A stretch of 64,000 bases of DNA from Ipomoea triloba (taxonomy: Eukaryota; Streptophyta; Magnoliopsida; Solanales; Convolvulaceae). Below the pieces are notes generated by a model that saw nothing but the letters and a program-made list of their open reading frames with translations, made no database searches and was not told where the DNA came from. The DNA is taken from assembly GCF_003576645.1 (NCBI RefSeq), contig NC_044930.1, positions 8,736,551-8,800,550 on the forward strand, in the 5' to 3' direction. Below are positions 50,316 through 61,979 of this stretch, one piece after another. Each line of letters opens with the position of its first letter. Positions within the stretch are counted from its first letter, which is position 1. The position numbers and the translations under genes were made by a program.

Positions 50316-51084
50316 CTTAGTCATATTATGTTTTTAAATTTTTACAAGTCTTAATTAATACGTTTAATTGTAATTTTATATTAATATTAATATAATTATA
50401 TATATAACTAATGTAAATTTTATTTATTACATAAATTAAGTAAAGTTATAAATTATACATTTTATAGACTTCATAACTTAATAATATTATAATTATAAAG
50501 TAAAAATAAAAATATTACATATAAATTATATCAATGTTAAATAAACTATAAGTATATTTCAAACTAGGACGACATATACACTAATAAATACGGAGTATAA
50601 AGTTATACATAATTCAATTAATCTAAACCGACATTTCTAAATTCTAACTAAAAATAATTAATATACTTACACAGTTACACTATAATATAATATATACAGT
50701 AAGCTTTTAACTTTTCATTATTTATTATTAATAATTTATATTGTAATATATTTATTAAAATTTTATTTAAAAATGTAATAAAAATATATTGAAGGTGAAC
50801 TCACATATAAATTTCATGTGTGTTATGTTTCGCATCATTTCTATAAGAAGAATAGTTTTCAATAGTTCGAGTTATCGGGCTAGCCCATTTAATTTTGGGC
50901 TAGCCCTATTGGGTCATCGGCCTTATCGGTTTCGGGCTCATCGGACTAATATTTTTTATCTAGTTAACCCGTTCGAGCTATAGCTCTGTCGGTTTTGATT
51001 TTATTGGGCCAGCCCATCGGGTTCGGGCCCGATTATCATCTCTTTATATTAGTGTATATTACTAATATTTGTGAGTCTATAGGT
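50315..51084. other. AT-rich spacer with a GC-rich repeat fragment
   Basis: Mostly AT-rich DNA with no gene. At 50860-51020 the DNA becomes G+C-rich with repeated phrases gggctagccca, ttatcggtttcggg and cccatcgggttcggg. This looks like a fragment of a dispersed repeat with palindromic tracts. Confidence 0.45.
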
Positions 51085-51495
51085 AAGAACATGAGAATTA
51101 CATGAATGCACTGAAAATACTATACAAATGCACTGCAACTACTCTAGGGTCTGCATTTGTCCTCCAAGCATGCTTGGAGTATATTCGTTGCATTCATGCT
51201 GTATATTCAGGTGAAAACATCTCTTAATGTGAGAACATGCGGAATTCTTTGGTAATGCACGATAAGTTCTACATGAATGCACAATAACTACTCCAGCTTC
51301 ATGACTAGTACACGAATGCATCACACATTCGTGTAATAATTAACGTGAATTCATGTAGTAGTTTTGGTGCATTCATGTAGTAGTCACGGAGCTAAAGTAG
51401 TTATTGTACATTCACGGAGAACTTATTGTGCATTACTGAAGAAGTCCGCATGTTCGCATGTTAAGGCCGGTCCGCACCTTAATGGGACCCTATGT
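51085..51495. mobile_element. Foldback MITE
   Basis: Mirrored blocks (acatgaatgcac / gtgcattcatgt, agaacatgcgga / tccgcatgttcg) fill the segment. The right end, aaggccggtccgcacctta, resembles the ends of the MITE at 41322. Confidence 0.5.
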
Positions 51496-51662
51496 ACACA
51501 TACATACATAATATATATATATGTGTGTGTGTGTATTAATACATTGTATAAATAATTTGTTGTTAACTTATGGATTAATGCATTATGTATTTGACTATTT
51601 ATTAGGGCTTATTACTTTATTAATTAGTTATTGTTGTGTTTAATAAATTAAAATTGCATTAT

Positions 51663-52250
51663 TTATGTTTAAATTGCCACTTTCTTAGACATGAATCCAA
51701 CTGGCAAGTGGTGAACCTGGATCCAGAATTTAGCAGTTTCCAAAGCCACCTTCCCCAGATGTTCATCCTGGTTTAAACAATTAAACGCCGCAAGCTAAGA
51801 CCACAAGGTTCTGATCAAAACACCACGGCCAGTCGTCTAGCACGCGAGTAATATCCATTTAATGATAGAATTGAAAGAGGAAGCACTCATGTCCAATTTC
51901 CTTGATACTCACACCTCTACATGGACGCCAAACACTCGATCGACATAACATGGCAAATTATTGTGTGGACCATAATTTACATAGTGCTGTGTAGACCATA
52001 ATAAAAAATACATTTTTAATATATAAAGTATACATTATTTGTGTACTAAATGTACATTATATAATATAAAGTACATCCTGTACACAAATAATGTACATCC
52101 CCTGAATGCAATGTATATTTTTAATATATTAAAAGTATATTAATTTTATATTGAATGTACATTATTTGATAGTATAGTCCACTCACACAGTACAATAATG
52201 ATTGCATGACATCTCAGAAGACCGTAAATTTGACGGGACGTTCTGTACTA
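51663..52250 (-). pseudogene. LINE-derived relic with a DUF4283-like domain
   Basis: On the minus strand, translation of 51663-51722 gives FWIQVHHLPVGFMSKKVA. Just upstream, phrases such as DDWPWCFDQNLVV fit the DUF4283 domain typical of plant LINE ORF1 and zinc-knuckle proteins. Stops and frameshifts interrupt it, and a MITE (51957-52199) is inserted in it. No reverse transcriptase is nearby. Confidence 0.6.
51957..52199. mobile_element. MITE, ATTATTGTGTGG family, copy 2
   Basis: It begins attattgtgtggaccata and ends in a diverged inverse (cagtacaataat). The interior repeats taatatattaaaagtatatt-like and tacattat blocks, as in copies 1 and 3. It splits the LINE relic. Confidence 0.7.
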
Positions 52251-52429
52251 AGCTTACTAAGCAATCTCGGAAACTTATATCATGTAATAAGGTCCACATA
52301 GCTTTGTAAACTCTAAGTTGAAATGATGTCATTTTGATTTTTAGAGTTCAAGAGATTATATAATTTGTTTTTATAATCCACACTATGTAAATTTTGATTT
52401 TCCAGGTTGTATCCACATAAATACTAACC

Positions 52430-52880
52430 TATTCTAGGTATAGAATTTATACTCTTTAAGTATAGAATGTCATAACACAAGACACATACACATTTATATA
52501 TTTATTTATTTTTAATTTAATTTAGGCACAAAATTTATCTTTATAGGCACAGAATTTCACAACATAAAATTCATAACATAAGACATGCAATATGTTGTGT
52601 GTTACAAAGCTACTAATTTGTTTTATGTATGGAATTTAGACTCTTAAGATAAGGTACAAAATTTCACAACACAAGACACATACACATGTTATATATTTAC
52701 TTAATTATTTTCAAATATGATTTTAGGTACAAAATTTATGTTCATAGACACAGAATTTCGTAACACAAGACGCGTAAATTAATAACATAAGACACACAAT
52801 ATGTATGTTGTGTGTTACATAGCTACTAATTTGTTCCAAATACATAATTTATACTCTTATGGTAAAAAATTTCATTAAAC
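52430..52880. repeat. Tandem repeat, about 213-bp unit
   Basis: Two full units plus a partial one share cacaacacaagacacataca-type text, the phrase atgttgtgtgttaca and gctactaatttgtt (at about 52609 and 52822). Confidence 0.75.
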
Positions 52881-53317
52881 AAGACATACACATACTTCAT
52901 AGTATTAAAAAAAAAAAACAAAGATAACATGAATTGGACAACCAAACTATCGTCGTCAAAATTAAATAAATTATCGTAAAAAACAATGTCATACAGAGTC
53001 CATAGTACACCACGAATCCTGGTCCCGATATAAAGATTGGACTAGTTAATAGCGGGAATTGTTCTAAAAGAATGGGTGGAAAGGCGATGAGAGAAATGAT
53101 TGTTCAATAAATGTTCTCTCTAGCTAGCCCTCCCTATCTATCTACAATGCAACCTGTTATGGTTTAAAAGCATATTCTACACAATTTACCCATCAATCCG
53201 ATCCCATATGATATATTTATGTAACGAAATACGATCCAAGTACGGAGTATTTTAATTGCTGAAACCAATATAATAGTTTGAAATAGTTGAACTTAAAAGG
53301 AATAGTTGATGTATTAC

Positions 53318-53785
53318 CTGGAGAGTTTTCACATTATTGTATTGGCCTTTGATTTCGAACTGCATGAGATATAGAAGTTCTTTTTCGTGCTCTTGGCGAA
53401 TCGCTTTCATCTTTGCCCTGATGGACTCTATATCGCTCGCATAGGCGCTGACCTTACCACAAAGTGGAATCCTATCCCAGGACTTTAAAATGACATGGTC
53501 TCCGTGTCTCTTATTCAGTACAACGTATTTGGCAATCGTATCCTTGGCTTCATCAACAACAATTCGGAATTTTTTGACTATTACTCTCAAAACATGGTGG
53601 TCGTTGGCCCTTGGGTTCTTGAAAGCTTCCCCAAGCCTGGCGGTAAACGTTTCGATCTCGGAGGTGAGATTTATTATCTCAGAATCTATGCCACGAGCCC
53701 GCTTTACATTGTCTGTTACAGTTTGGACCAAAGCATTTACCCCCTGTGTTACCAGTTCCTCTAGGACTTTGTCCACGACTATCAT
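53318..53785 (-). CDS. Coiled-coil (CC, Rx-N-like) first exon of NLR gene B
   Basis: Starts at the ATG at 53785 (MIVVDKVLEELVTQGVNALV) and ends at donor CTCCAG/gtaata in phase 0, giving 156 codons. The motifs DSEIINLTSEIETFTARLGE and VIVKKFRIVVDEAKDTIAKY are shared with the CC exons of gene A. No usable acceptor precedes the ATG where the paralogues have one, so it is probably a true first exon. The next NLR exon on this strand is the NB-ARC-LRR exon at 41202, which it fits in phase. Alternatively it is an orphan CC relic. Confidence 0.72.
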
Positions 53786-53885
53786 CCTTAGCTTGCTTGC
53801 TTGCGCTCTCTCGATCACTATCTCGCAGGGAATTGAAGAAATAGGAAATGCAATTATGCAGGAGGTATACACTATACAGTGGATT

Positions 53886-54719
53886 AGATGCTAATGCGCG
53901 CTGAGTGTGAATACTTTAATTTTTTTGAAGTTGACTTTGCATACAATTAGTATTTAGAATGAATTCCATTTTTTGTCCCATTGTTATAGGGAGAGTCTAA
54001 TTTTAGTTTAGCTTAATTAATTTTGCACATTGCGACCACTGTTATTAAACGTGTTCCACTTTTAGTCTATCATTAGTATTTCCGTCAAGAGGCTGCGTAA
54101 TCTATCTAGGGATATTTTGGTCTTTCTATGATTGTCTCTTCTCTTTTACTCTTTTTTACGACAACCGGTTCCAATTAATCACTCTATCTCATTGAGAGAT
54201 CATGGAGGTGGGTCAATCGCCTCCAAAAGTGGTGGTGGAGGCGTTCGATCGTGTCTGAGATATTCTGGTCGATTTGCGTCGTAAGGGGTATACACTATAT
54301 GTAACTTCGCCTCCAACAATAAACTATGTAAAACTACATATATGTTACTATTTTTTATTTTAAAAAATAATTGTATTGTAATTCAAATGTAGTGTGCCAA
54401 ACAAAGTAGAACTACTGAATGTGGATATTAGGGTTATAAAATTCATGTACGAAATTATTTTCAAAAATTTGTTGAAAGGAATGGTAAGGCAAGTAATTTA
54501 ATAAAATATCTCTCCTTCAAATTTTTGAAAATACTAATTTATTGATTATTTATTTCTTTTCAACTTTGTAGAGCTTGGAGAGATTTGGAAGATTGCACTA
54601 CAATAATCAAGAGATTGATAAAGTTAGAGGCATATAGTCCAAGTTTCTTATTGATGAATGTGTTAATACAATGCTTCTTTAGTACATTAAATAATTGATG
54701 TTGATTATTTTAGTTTCAA

Positions 54720-54753
<34 letters not shown>
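53886..54753. other. Upstream region of NLR gene B
   Basis: Would contain the promoter of the CC first exon. It contains a half-MITE-like segment (53960-54110), a G+C-richer part with gtggtggaggcg near 54230, and an (ATT)n microsatellite at 54722-54752. No gene is recognised. Confidence 0.45.
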
Positions 54754-54754
<1 letters not shown>

Positions 54755-55741
54755 TAGAATTTTCGCCCGTGTGTTGCACAGAATGGATTTGTTATAATAT
54801 TTTAATAATATTTGTGTCGATATACAATTATATAAATTATAACATCAAATATTATATAGCGCAATTGATGGAATTGGTTGGAAGATCAATTATGTTTTAT
54901 GATGTTTTCCTTGCTCGAATTATAACAAATAATTGTCCAATTACCCATGCAATGCACGGATAATTTTTTTTATTATATATTGAGATAATAAAAATAAAGA
55001 AATTGTAAAAAAAATTCTAATATTGAACGTGTACATTTATTTGATTATAAGATTAGTGCAAAAGTATTACTCAATTAATTGAATAATATATGATTTATTT
55101 GTCTACAATTATCTTAAAAAGATCTATATATAATATGACTTATGTAATTATATTATTACTAAAATAAATATGGGAAAAATGAGAAATAATTTAATTATAA
55201 TTATTATAAAAATAAATTCAACGATCAATGTTTAGCTTAATTAGCATAATAATTATTAGCCAATTATTATTAATCAATTACACTTATATATGTGTAATTA
55301 TACTTTTATACTTTAAGTATATTCATTTTCACCATATTGCATTTAGTTTTATCTTCTTCCTCCATATTTGAATGAATTAATTTTGATTATTATAAAAATC
55401 TAACAACCCATGTCAAATTAATATTTTTAAAGTTTAAATAACTTAAAGTTTTCAAAAGGAAAGTATAATTATTTTTTATTAAAGTTTTAAAATAATTTTT
55501 AGTCAATTAGTAATATCTTTTTCCTTTTCCGATAAATGATTTTACTTTTATTAATAGTGTTGATACGTGAATATAGCAATGATATTACCAATTAATAGAT
55601 ATTAATTAATTTCTATTTTACATTTTCTTACCAAATAAGCTTTATTAATTATTTGACCAATAAAATATTTAATAAATTGACTATAAAAGTTTGGGCGGGA
55701 AAAATGAAATAGGGAGATTTTATTTTTATATATAGTATAGA
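54754..55741 (-). mobile_element. Helitron-like element (both ends identified)
   Basis: On the minus strand the element starts TCTATACTATATATAAAAAT (complement of 55741 leftward) and ends CTAG at 54754, preceded by a hairpin-like gtgcaacacacgggc. It lies exactly between an A (54753) and a T (55742), the A/T target preference of Helitrons, and has no target duplication. It is 988 bases, AT-rich and non-autonomous. A second terminal-like motif (cccatgcaatgcacgg) at about 54942 suggests nesting. Confidence 0.7.
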
Positions 55742-56663
55742 TAATACGTGTAAGTTTAATTTTGTTTAATTATTGATGTAATATGTGTACCTTTAATCTC
55801 CTTTAATTATGTCGTAATATGTGTACCGCTAATTTCCTTAATTGATTAGATAAAATCTATAGTATGGCAAGCTATATTATGGCAAGTATAAAAAACAATT
55901 TAAGAATCTCAAAAAAAAAAACAATTTAAGAAAAGTATAATGTGTGAATTAATTTCTTAATTACTATAATTAAAGATTTTATTCAAAAGTAACTATTAGT
56001 ATAAATTTATGTGTAATAATCTGTGAATTTGAGTAATTTGCATAATTGTATGGACGCAATAATTTGTGAATTAACGTAATAATCTGTGAATTGGAACAAT
56101 TATCATAATTTTTTAAATATCCTTTAATTATGATGGACTTAATAAGTGTATTATCAATTTACTTAATTGATTATATAAAAATATAAAATTTAAATAATGG
56201 AAAGTATTAATTCCTTTATTTCTATAATTTTTAAGAAGGAATTCTCAATGTTTAATTATACCATAATAAATTTAGATGTTAAATACAATTGGTAATTACC
56301 ACGGGTCATTTAGATGCTATAGTAATTACCTATATATATTACCTAAATAAACAGATTAACATATGGATCAACATTATAAAAAATGATGAAACCTTTTAAG
56401 TAAGATACATTAGGAAATGTATCAATTAATTAAAATATGATAGATAGTACCAAAAAAAATTAAAAGTTGACAAAAAAATTATATTAGCAAATTGATTAGC
56501 TAGTATCAATCCTGCTAATTTTTCTTAATACTATGTTTGTAATTACCGTTATAAACATATTTAATAGAAAATTTTAATTAGGAACTTATATTAAGCATTT
56601 TGGATTATTATTATAATATTATTAATAATATTAATATTAGAAAAATTATATTAAGAATTAAGA

Positions 56664-56710
<47 letters not shown>

Positions 56711-56982
56711 CTTAATAGCAGCAGTATTATATCAATGTAAAAAATTTATATTATTATTATGTATGCAATAGATCCACCTCATCTCTGATCCTATCCCAAA
56801 ACCATAATAATATGCAAGAGTATAAGATAAACTTTTCAAAAGAAACACAACTAAGGGATGGGAATAGCAAGTAATTTTAATACAACATATTTATAACAAC
56901 CAAACCAAATTAAAAAAAGAAAATACGCAGAAACTTCTCCATAAAATAATAACTTTTAGAAATAGAAAAATATGTAATTTTA
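55742..56982. other. AT-rich, repeat-derived DNA
   Basis: Only low-complexity sequence and a (TTA)n microsatellite (56663-56711). No gene is recognised. Confidence 0.5.
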
Positions 56983-57438
56983 CCACTTCATAACTGTAAC
57001 AACAACTGAATTGAACCCTTGCAGCCATTTGCTCCTTATTCATTGCCCTTTCTGATCCAATTGCTGATACTGGTGCTAAAAGCACTCAACAATCTTCATA
57101 AGTTCCGCGCCGAAAACCCCAATATGTAATTCAAGGCCTTGAACCATGTTTGCCTTTTTCCCATCCACTCTCTCGTAATCAACAAAATCTTTATTTCGCT
57201 TCACTTGCCGGGGAGAATATGGTATGCTCTTTCTCCTCTTCCTCCGCTAACCCCTATCGTTTACCCTAGATGACGTCGGTGAATGTTTGCGATTTACCGG
57301 TGCCAGCGACAACGCATCGAAAACCGTCTTTTTCAACCAATTAAAGTAGGTCGGTGCAATTCTTGGTGCATGCACCACCGTAGCTTTCTAAGAGGAGTTA
57401 GATGGGGCTTCGTTATCACTAGGAAACGGTATATCACC
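56983..57438 (-). pseudogene. Fragment of an ALKBH9/10-like 2-oxoglutarate oxygenase gene
   Basis: In one minus-strand frame (57438 to 57076) the translation contains RNKDFVDYERVDGKKANMV followed by QGLELHIGVFGAE and LMKIVECF. After a frameshift, QFSCCYSYEV (about 57010-56985) follows. These match the conserved entry to the catalytic domain of plant ALKBH9/10-type RNA m6A demethylases (QGLELHTGVF, then QFGCCYNY), as I recall the family. At least three in-frame stops and a frameshift disrupt it, and the iron-binding HxD...H motif is absent. A leader-like exon with ATG and donor (ATGGACAAGCTTAAG, gtaagtg) lies at about 57565-57645 on the same strand. The surrounding Helitron termini suggest transposon capture. 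Confidence 0.65.
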
Positions 57439-57710
57439 AAATTGAATTACAAAAAATTTCAAAACAATTGTTAACACGAAATCATAAACTAAACAATGAA
57501 AGGAAGAACAACAAAGCATAACCATGAATCTAAAGAAAGAAATCAAAGGATTTTCACTTACTCTTGAGTCTTAAGCTTGTCCATTAGAGTCGTGATCGGA
57601 ACCCTACGAAATGAACGCCAACTTTGCCGAGTTCAGAAGTTGTGAGGGAGCAATCTCTGATGCTCAAAACTTATATAAAAGAAATTGGCGTCAATTTAAA
57701 CTTGTTGGAA

Positions 57711-58150
57711 TAAAATTAGGAAGAATGCTACCAGGGGTTTTAATTTTATCGGGATTATGGCAATAAATTTTATGAAAATATATAAATGGTTAATTAATAA
57801 AATAACCATATATATATATTTGGTTTTACTAAAATAATTCTCGTGGTAATATGGAATAAAATTAGGAAGAATGCTAGTGGAGTAGAGGTTTTAATTTCCT
57901 TGGGATTATGGCAATAAATTTTATGGAAATATATATAGATAATTAATAAAATAACCATATATATATTCGGCTTTACTAAAATAATTCTCGTGGGATTTTG
58001 AAATAAAATTAGGAAGAATGCTACTGGAGTAGAGGCTTTTATTTTCTTGGGATTATAACAATAAATTTTATGGAAATATATATAGTTAATAAATAAAATA
58101 ACCATATATATATATATATGGCTTTACTAAAATAATTCTCGTGGAATTAT
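57711..58150. repeat. Tandem repeat, about 145-bp unit, three copies
   Basis: Units start near 57711, 57856 and 58002 with ataaaattaggaagaatgct and contain aataaaataaccatatat and ttactaaaataattctcgtg. The open frame on the minus strand is repeat-derived. Confidence 0.88.
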
Positions 58151-58214
58151 GGCATATAATTTTACTAAAATAATTCTTAATTTGATTTTACTAAAACGCC
58201 CCTGAGTTTGAGCG

Positions 58215-58257
58215 AGAAAATTTGGGAGGAGGATATTATTTTTATATATAGTATAGA
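58215..58257 (-). mobile_element. Helitron-like 5' terminus
   Basis: It ends ttatatatagtataga followed by T, the same terminus as at 55741, preceded by the same ggaggatatt leader as the copy at 59005. It is probably the 5' end of the element that carries the ALKBH-like fragment. The partner 3' end was not found. Confidence 0.5.
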
Positions 58258-58289
58258 TAGATTATATTACATTACATATATTAGGAATA

Positions 58290-58426
58290 GGAATATATCA
58301 CCAATTAATATTAACAATATTATCATATCACTAATCACCAATCACCAATTAATTAATTAATATCAATATCAATATTAATATATAACAATATTACCATATC
58401 ACTAATCACCAATCAGGCAATCACCA

Positions 58427-58487
<61 letters not shown>

Positions 58488-58870
58488 CTAATATATAACA
58501 ATATTACCATATCACTAATCACCAATCACCAATTATTTATTCTCTTTTAAAATAATCACCAATTAATTAATTAATATTAGTATATATTAATATTAAGAAT
58601 AATACCATATACCATATTATCATTGAGTTAATATTAATATATAACAATATTACCATATCACTAATCACCAATCACCAATTAATTATTCTTTTTTAAAATA
58701 ATCACCAATTAATTAATTAATATTAGTATATATTAATATATTATATATTAATATATTAATATTAAGAATAATACCATATACCATATTATCAATTATCAAT
58801 TATATATCACCAATCACCCATCACCCATTAATATTAACAATATTACCATATTATCATAATCATATTAATA
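58290..58870. repeat. Cluster of short repeats (catatcactaatcaccaat)
   Basis: At least five copies of accatatcactaatcacc followed by aatcaccaattaattaat occur with irregular spacers of TA repeat (58431-58483) and AT-rich DNA. The spacing and spacer composition exclude a CRISPR array. Confidence 0.8.
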
Positions 58871-58959
58871 TAATAATATTATAGGATGGATAATTAATAA
58901 AATAATAAAATAATAAATAAATAAAATAAATGATTTTACCAAAATACCCCTAAGTTTTG

Positions 58960-59005
58960 GGGGGGAAATTTGGGAGGAGGATATTGTTTTTATATATAGT
59001 ATAGA
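58960..59005 (-). mobile_element. Helitron-like 5' terminus
   Basis: It ends ttatatatagtataga followed by T at 59006 and shares aatttgggaggaggatatt with the terminus at 58257. The repeat cluster to its left may be its body. Confidence 0.5.
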
Positions 59006-59204
59006 TTATTATTAATTAGTATCAATTGTATAATTTATTAGCTAGATTAATTGTGATATTTATTAGTAATTGAGAGATTTATTAGCTTGATCAATTGTGA
59101 GATTATGAATCTAAAATTGCACAGGATTTGAATGTCGATGTGAATTGTAAAATTGCACAAATTTTGGGAGGAAATTATAATACAAAATAAATATTCAAAA
59201 AAAT

Positions 59205-59495
59205 TATAGAACCGACGTCATATACTTTTTAAAAAAATTAATTTAAACTTAGTTGTTGTATGTTACTTTAAAAAAATTTGAAACTAACAAGCGACATTAA
59301 TTTTTTCCTAAAAATTGATGTCGTATGTTTTTTCTAAATATTTTAATTTAAACATATGATGTTGGTTTTTAACTTGAAAAATATGTCATATGTTTAAATT
59401 AAAAAATATACGACGTCGGTTTGTCTAAAGAACCGACATCGTATACTTCTAAAAAAATTTAAATTAACATTCGACGTCAATTTTTAAATCAATTA
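59205..59495. repeat. Array of gacgtc/gacatcg subterminal-type repeats
   Basis: Both orientations of accgacgtcatata-like motifs (aaccgacgtcatat, tgatgtcgtatg, tacgacgtcggtt, aaccgacatcgtat, acattcgacgtcaa) occur with regular AT spacers. Such arrays occur in the subterminal regions of CACTA elements, but I see no CACTA terminus or transposase. Confidence 0.5.
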
Positions 59496-59554
59496 CAGTA
59501 ATTTTGTTTTATTTAATTTTTTATTCTGTCAAATATTCAACTAGATAAAATTAT

Positions 59555-59835
59555 TGAAGTTCAAAACTCAATTAAACATAAAACTACATTAAAATAATTA
59601 TGATAATGATCTAACTCATAAATGTCATAATAAAGTTACTTTGATGTGCCCCATCACAATACTATGCAAATGGATTCAGTGGATTGGCACAATTACGCAA
59701 ATAATTTAGGTAGGGCGTCAAGTCAGAATACATCAAAAGTCATATCGTTGTCTCCTTAATAAAGGTTGCGCCATTTCCTTAATTATTTGAGCTAGTGAGT
59801 TTTGTAGCTTTTCGTACGATATTATCTGCTAGTAG
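59555..59835. repeat. Locally repeated segment, copy 1
   Basis: Shares ggattggcacaatta.gcaa, ataatttaggt, tcaagtcagaatacatca and gtgagttttgtagctttt with copies at 60570-60770 and 62395-62900. Confidence 0.8.
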
Positions 59836-60569
59836 GAAAATAAGTTTTATTATTCTCATCTTTTATTTTTCTTACAAATATTTGATATAGATATTTTTTT
59901 GGTTCACATGATGAAAATAGTACTACGTATATCGTTTGTCATATTAGAAAATAGAAGTAAGGGATCAAAAAGAATTTTGGAGTATAAATAGTAGAACATA
60001 ATTTTACATGTACTCACATTTTTTACTTCCATCTTTTACTCTCTATGATGTGGCATGGTTTGATTACTTAATATAATAGGGGTCATGCTTTTTATTTATT
60101 TTGTTTTCATTTTTCTAATAAAAATTGAACATAAAAATTAATTAATTATTGAATTTAAAAAATATACAATTAGCTTATCGAACAAGTAAAAATTATGCAA
60201 ATGTACCAAAATGACTATAGAACCAATTAATTATCAGTTGCTTAGCTTAGATGACTTTTGTTTTGTTTTTTTTTTTTTTGTTTTTTTTGTTTTAAATTTT
60301 GAGTTTTTTTTTTTTGTTTATTTAAAAACTACTGTTCATTTCACCAAGACTCCATCACCATTATCTTATGAGTTATTTGGTTAGATGTAGTTGCAATTTA
60401 AATACAACACAATTCTTTGGTAACCCAAATTACAGTATTTAGTTTGAGCGAGTTACAATTCCATCAAATTACAATTCATATCCTTCCCATATGAAATCAG
60501 TTTAGCATTATACTTATCATTAAAGTTGATATGCCCCCATCCGAAGTAAACTTTAGAGTATGCATGTTA
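59836..60569. other. AT-rich spacer
   Basis: No gene is recognised. Contains poly-T tracts and MITE-like phrases. Confidence 0.5.
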
Positions 60570-60770
60570 CAATTCATAAAGTTGATATACCACATCACAC
60601 TATTATGCAACTGGATTGGCACAATTATGCAAATAATTTAGGTGGTGTCTCAAGTCAGAATACATCAATAGTCATATCATTTTCTTCTTATTAAAAGTTG
60701 TGCCATTTCCTCAATTATTTGAGCTAGCTTGTGAGTTTTGTAGCTTTTCCTACGATATTATCTGCGTTAG
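60570..60770. repeat. Locally repeated segment, copy 2
   Basis: Diverged copy of the segment at 59555 (same order of shared phrases, about 0.95 kb away). Confidence 0.8.
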
Positions 60771-60940
60771 GCTTATCTTTGAAAAATAAAAAATAAAATT
60801 CAGTGTTTGGTTGCTGTTTGAAAAATTATTTTGATGTGTTTGATTCATTTTATAAAAAAAACAGTAACATTATTTATAATTTTAAATATACAATAATTTA
60901 TTATTATTATTATCAAATTCCTAAACGCACAACCTTCTCT

Positions 60941-60942
60941 AT

Positions 60943-60981
<39 letters not shown>

Positions 60982-61005
60982 TAATATTATTATTATTATT
61001 ATTAA

Positions 61006-61043
<38 letters not shown>
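60941..61043. repeat. (ATA)n-(TTA)n microsatellite
   Basis: An ATA run flips to TTA runs and forms a perfect AT hairpin. Poly-isoleucine open frames here are meaningless. Confidence 0.95.
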
Positions 61044-61045
<2 letters not shown>

Positions 61046-61068
61046 AGATCACCATCCAAATCCCGGTA

Positions 61069-61531
61069 ATTATTGTGTAGATCGTGGTTTTGGAACATAA
61101 ATATAATATACATTTTTTTTTGAAAGGTAAATGTAGCTATTCCATTAATTCATAACATAAAACGTTACATCAACAATCAATGAAATGGTAAACCATTCCT
61201 TACCGTCAGACATAGAAACAACTTTTCTAACTATGCTATAGAAAACTTGAATCGCAGACTGTTTCATAACTAGGAAGCTATGTTCCTTCAGGGAGCTTAA
61301 AGCTTCATCAAAGATCTGGGTCTTCGTCATCATATAAGATACATTTTTATTATGCTAAAAGTATATTATTTTTGTACTGAAGGTATATTATTTGATAGTA
61401 TATATAAAATAATGTATTTTCAGTACTTAAATAATGTACTCTAAAATAATGCACTTTATGTACAAAAATAATTTACTTTTAATATATTAAAAATATACTT
61501 TTTATTTATGGTCCATGTTCTATGCAATAAT
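61069..61531. mobile_element. MITE, ATTATTGTGTGG family, copy 3, split by LINE tail
   Basis: Left end attattgtgtagatcgtgg, right end gtccatgttctatgcaataat. The interior matches copies 1 and 2 once the insertion at 61118-61338 is removed. Confidence 0.7.
61118..61338 (-). mobile_element. 5'-truncated LINE tail
   Basis: On the minus strand it ends ctacatttacctttc followed by an A run, typical of plant L1-type LINE 3' ends. It is flanked by direct repeats atacattttt (61108-61117 and 61339-61348). It encodes a 62-codon open frame at 61145-61333 (DGKEWFTISLIVDVTFYVMN) that may be the C-terminal remnant of a LINE protein. Confidence 0.65.
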
Positions 61532-61979
61532 GATCGCCCAATCCCTACCCAATGTGTAGAAAAGTTGCCATATTTTCTTTGGTGGATCAAACTTTTCCAC
61601 CAAGCCAGCTAGCAAAGTTTTAAACTAGCCTATAAATATCTAAAATGATTTCATACCCAATTTATTTTAATTTTTTTTATTTAGTTTTTTTTTTTGTTTA
61701 ATTGAGTTCTAAACTTTAATAATTTTACTTAATTGGATCATCTATTAGAATAATTTAGTAATTTTTCTTATATTAATACCAGTTTTTTTTTTTGAAAACA
61801 TATTAATACCAGTTTAATCATTACCGATAATAATTTTACCTAATTTAGTTATCAACTTAACTATATTGGTTTAAATAATTTAATCATCAACTACAGTAAT
61901 TATTTAATTATTCAATTCTTAAGTCTAATAGTCAAGAATTCAATTAGATAAAATCATCAAAGTTCATAACTCAATTAAA

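Noticed and set aside
53252..53872. Independent CC-only protein
   Set aside because: Possible, but the phase-0 donor at 53318 and homology to spliced CC exons make a first exon of an NLR more likely.
57794..58105. 103-codon minus-strand frame
   Set aside because: Arises from the 145-bp tandem repeat.
58290..58870. Regularly repeated catatcactaatcaccaat units as CRISPR or satellite
   Set aside because: Irregular spacing and spacers that are themselves AT repeats; it looks like a decayed repeat cluster linked to Helitron ends.
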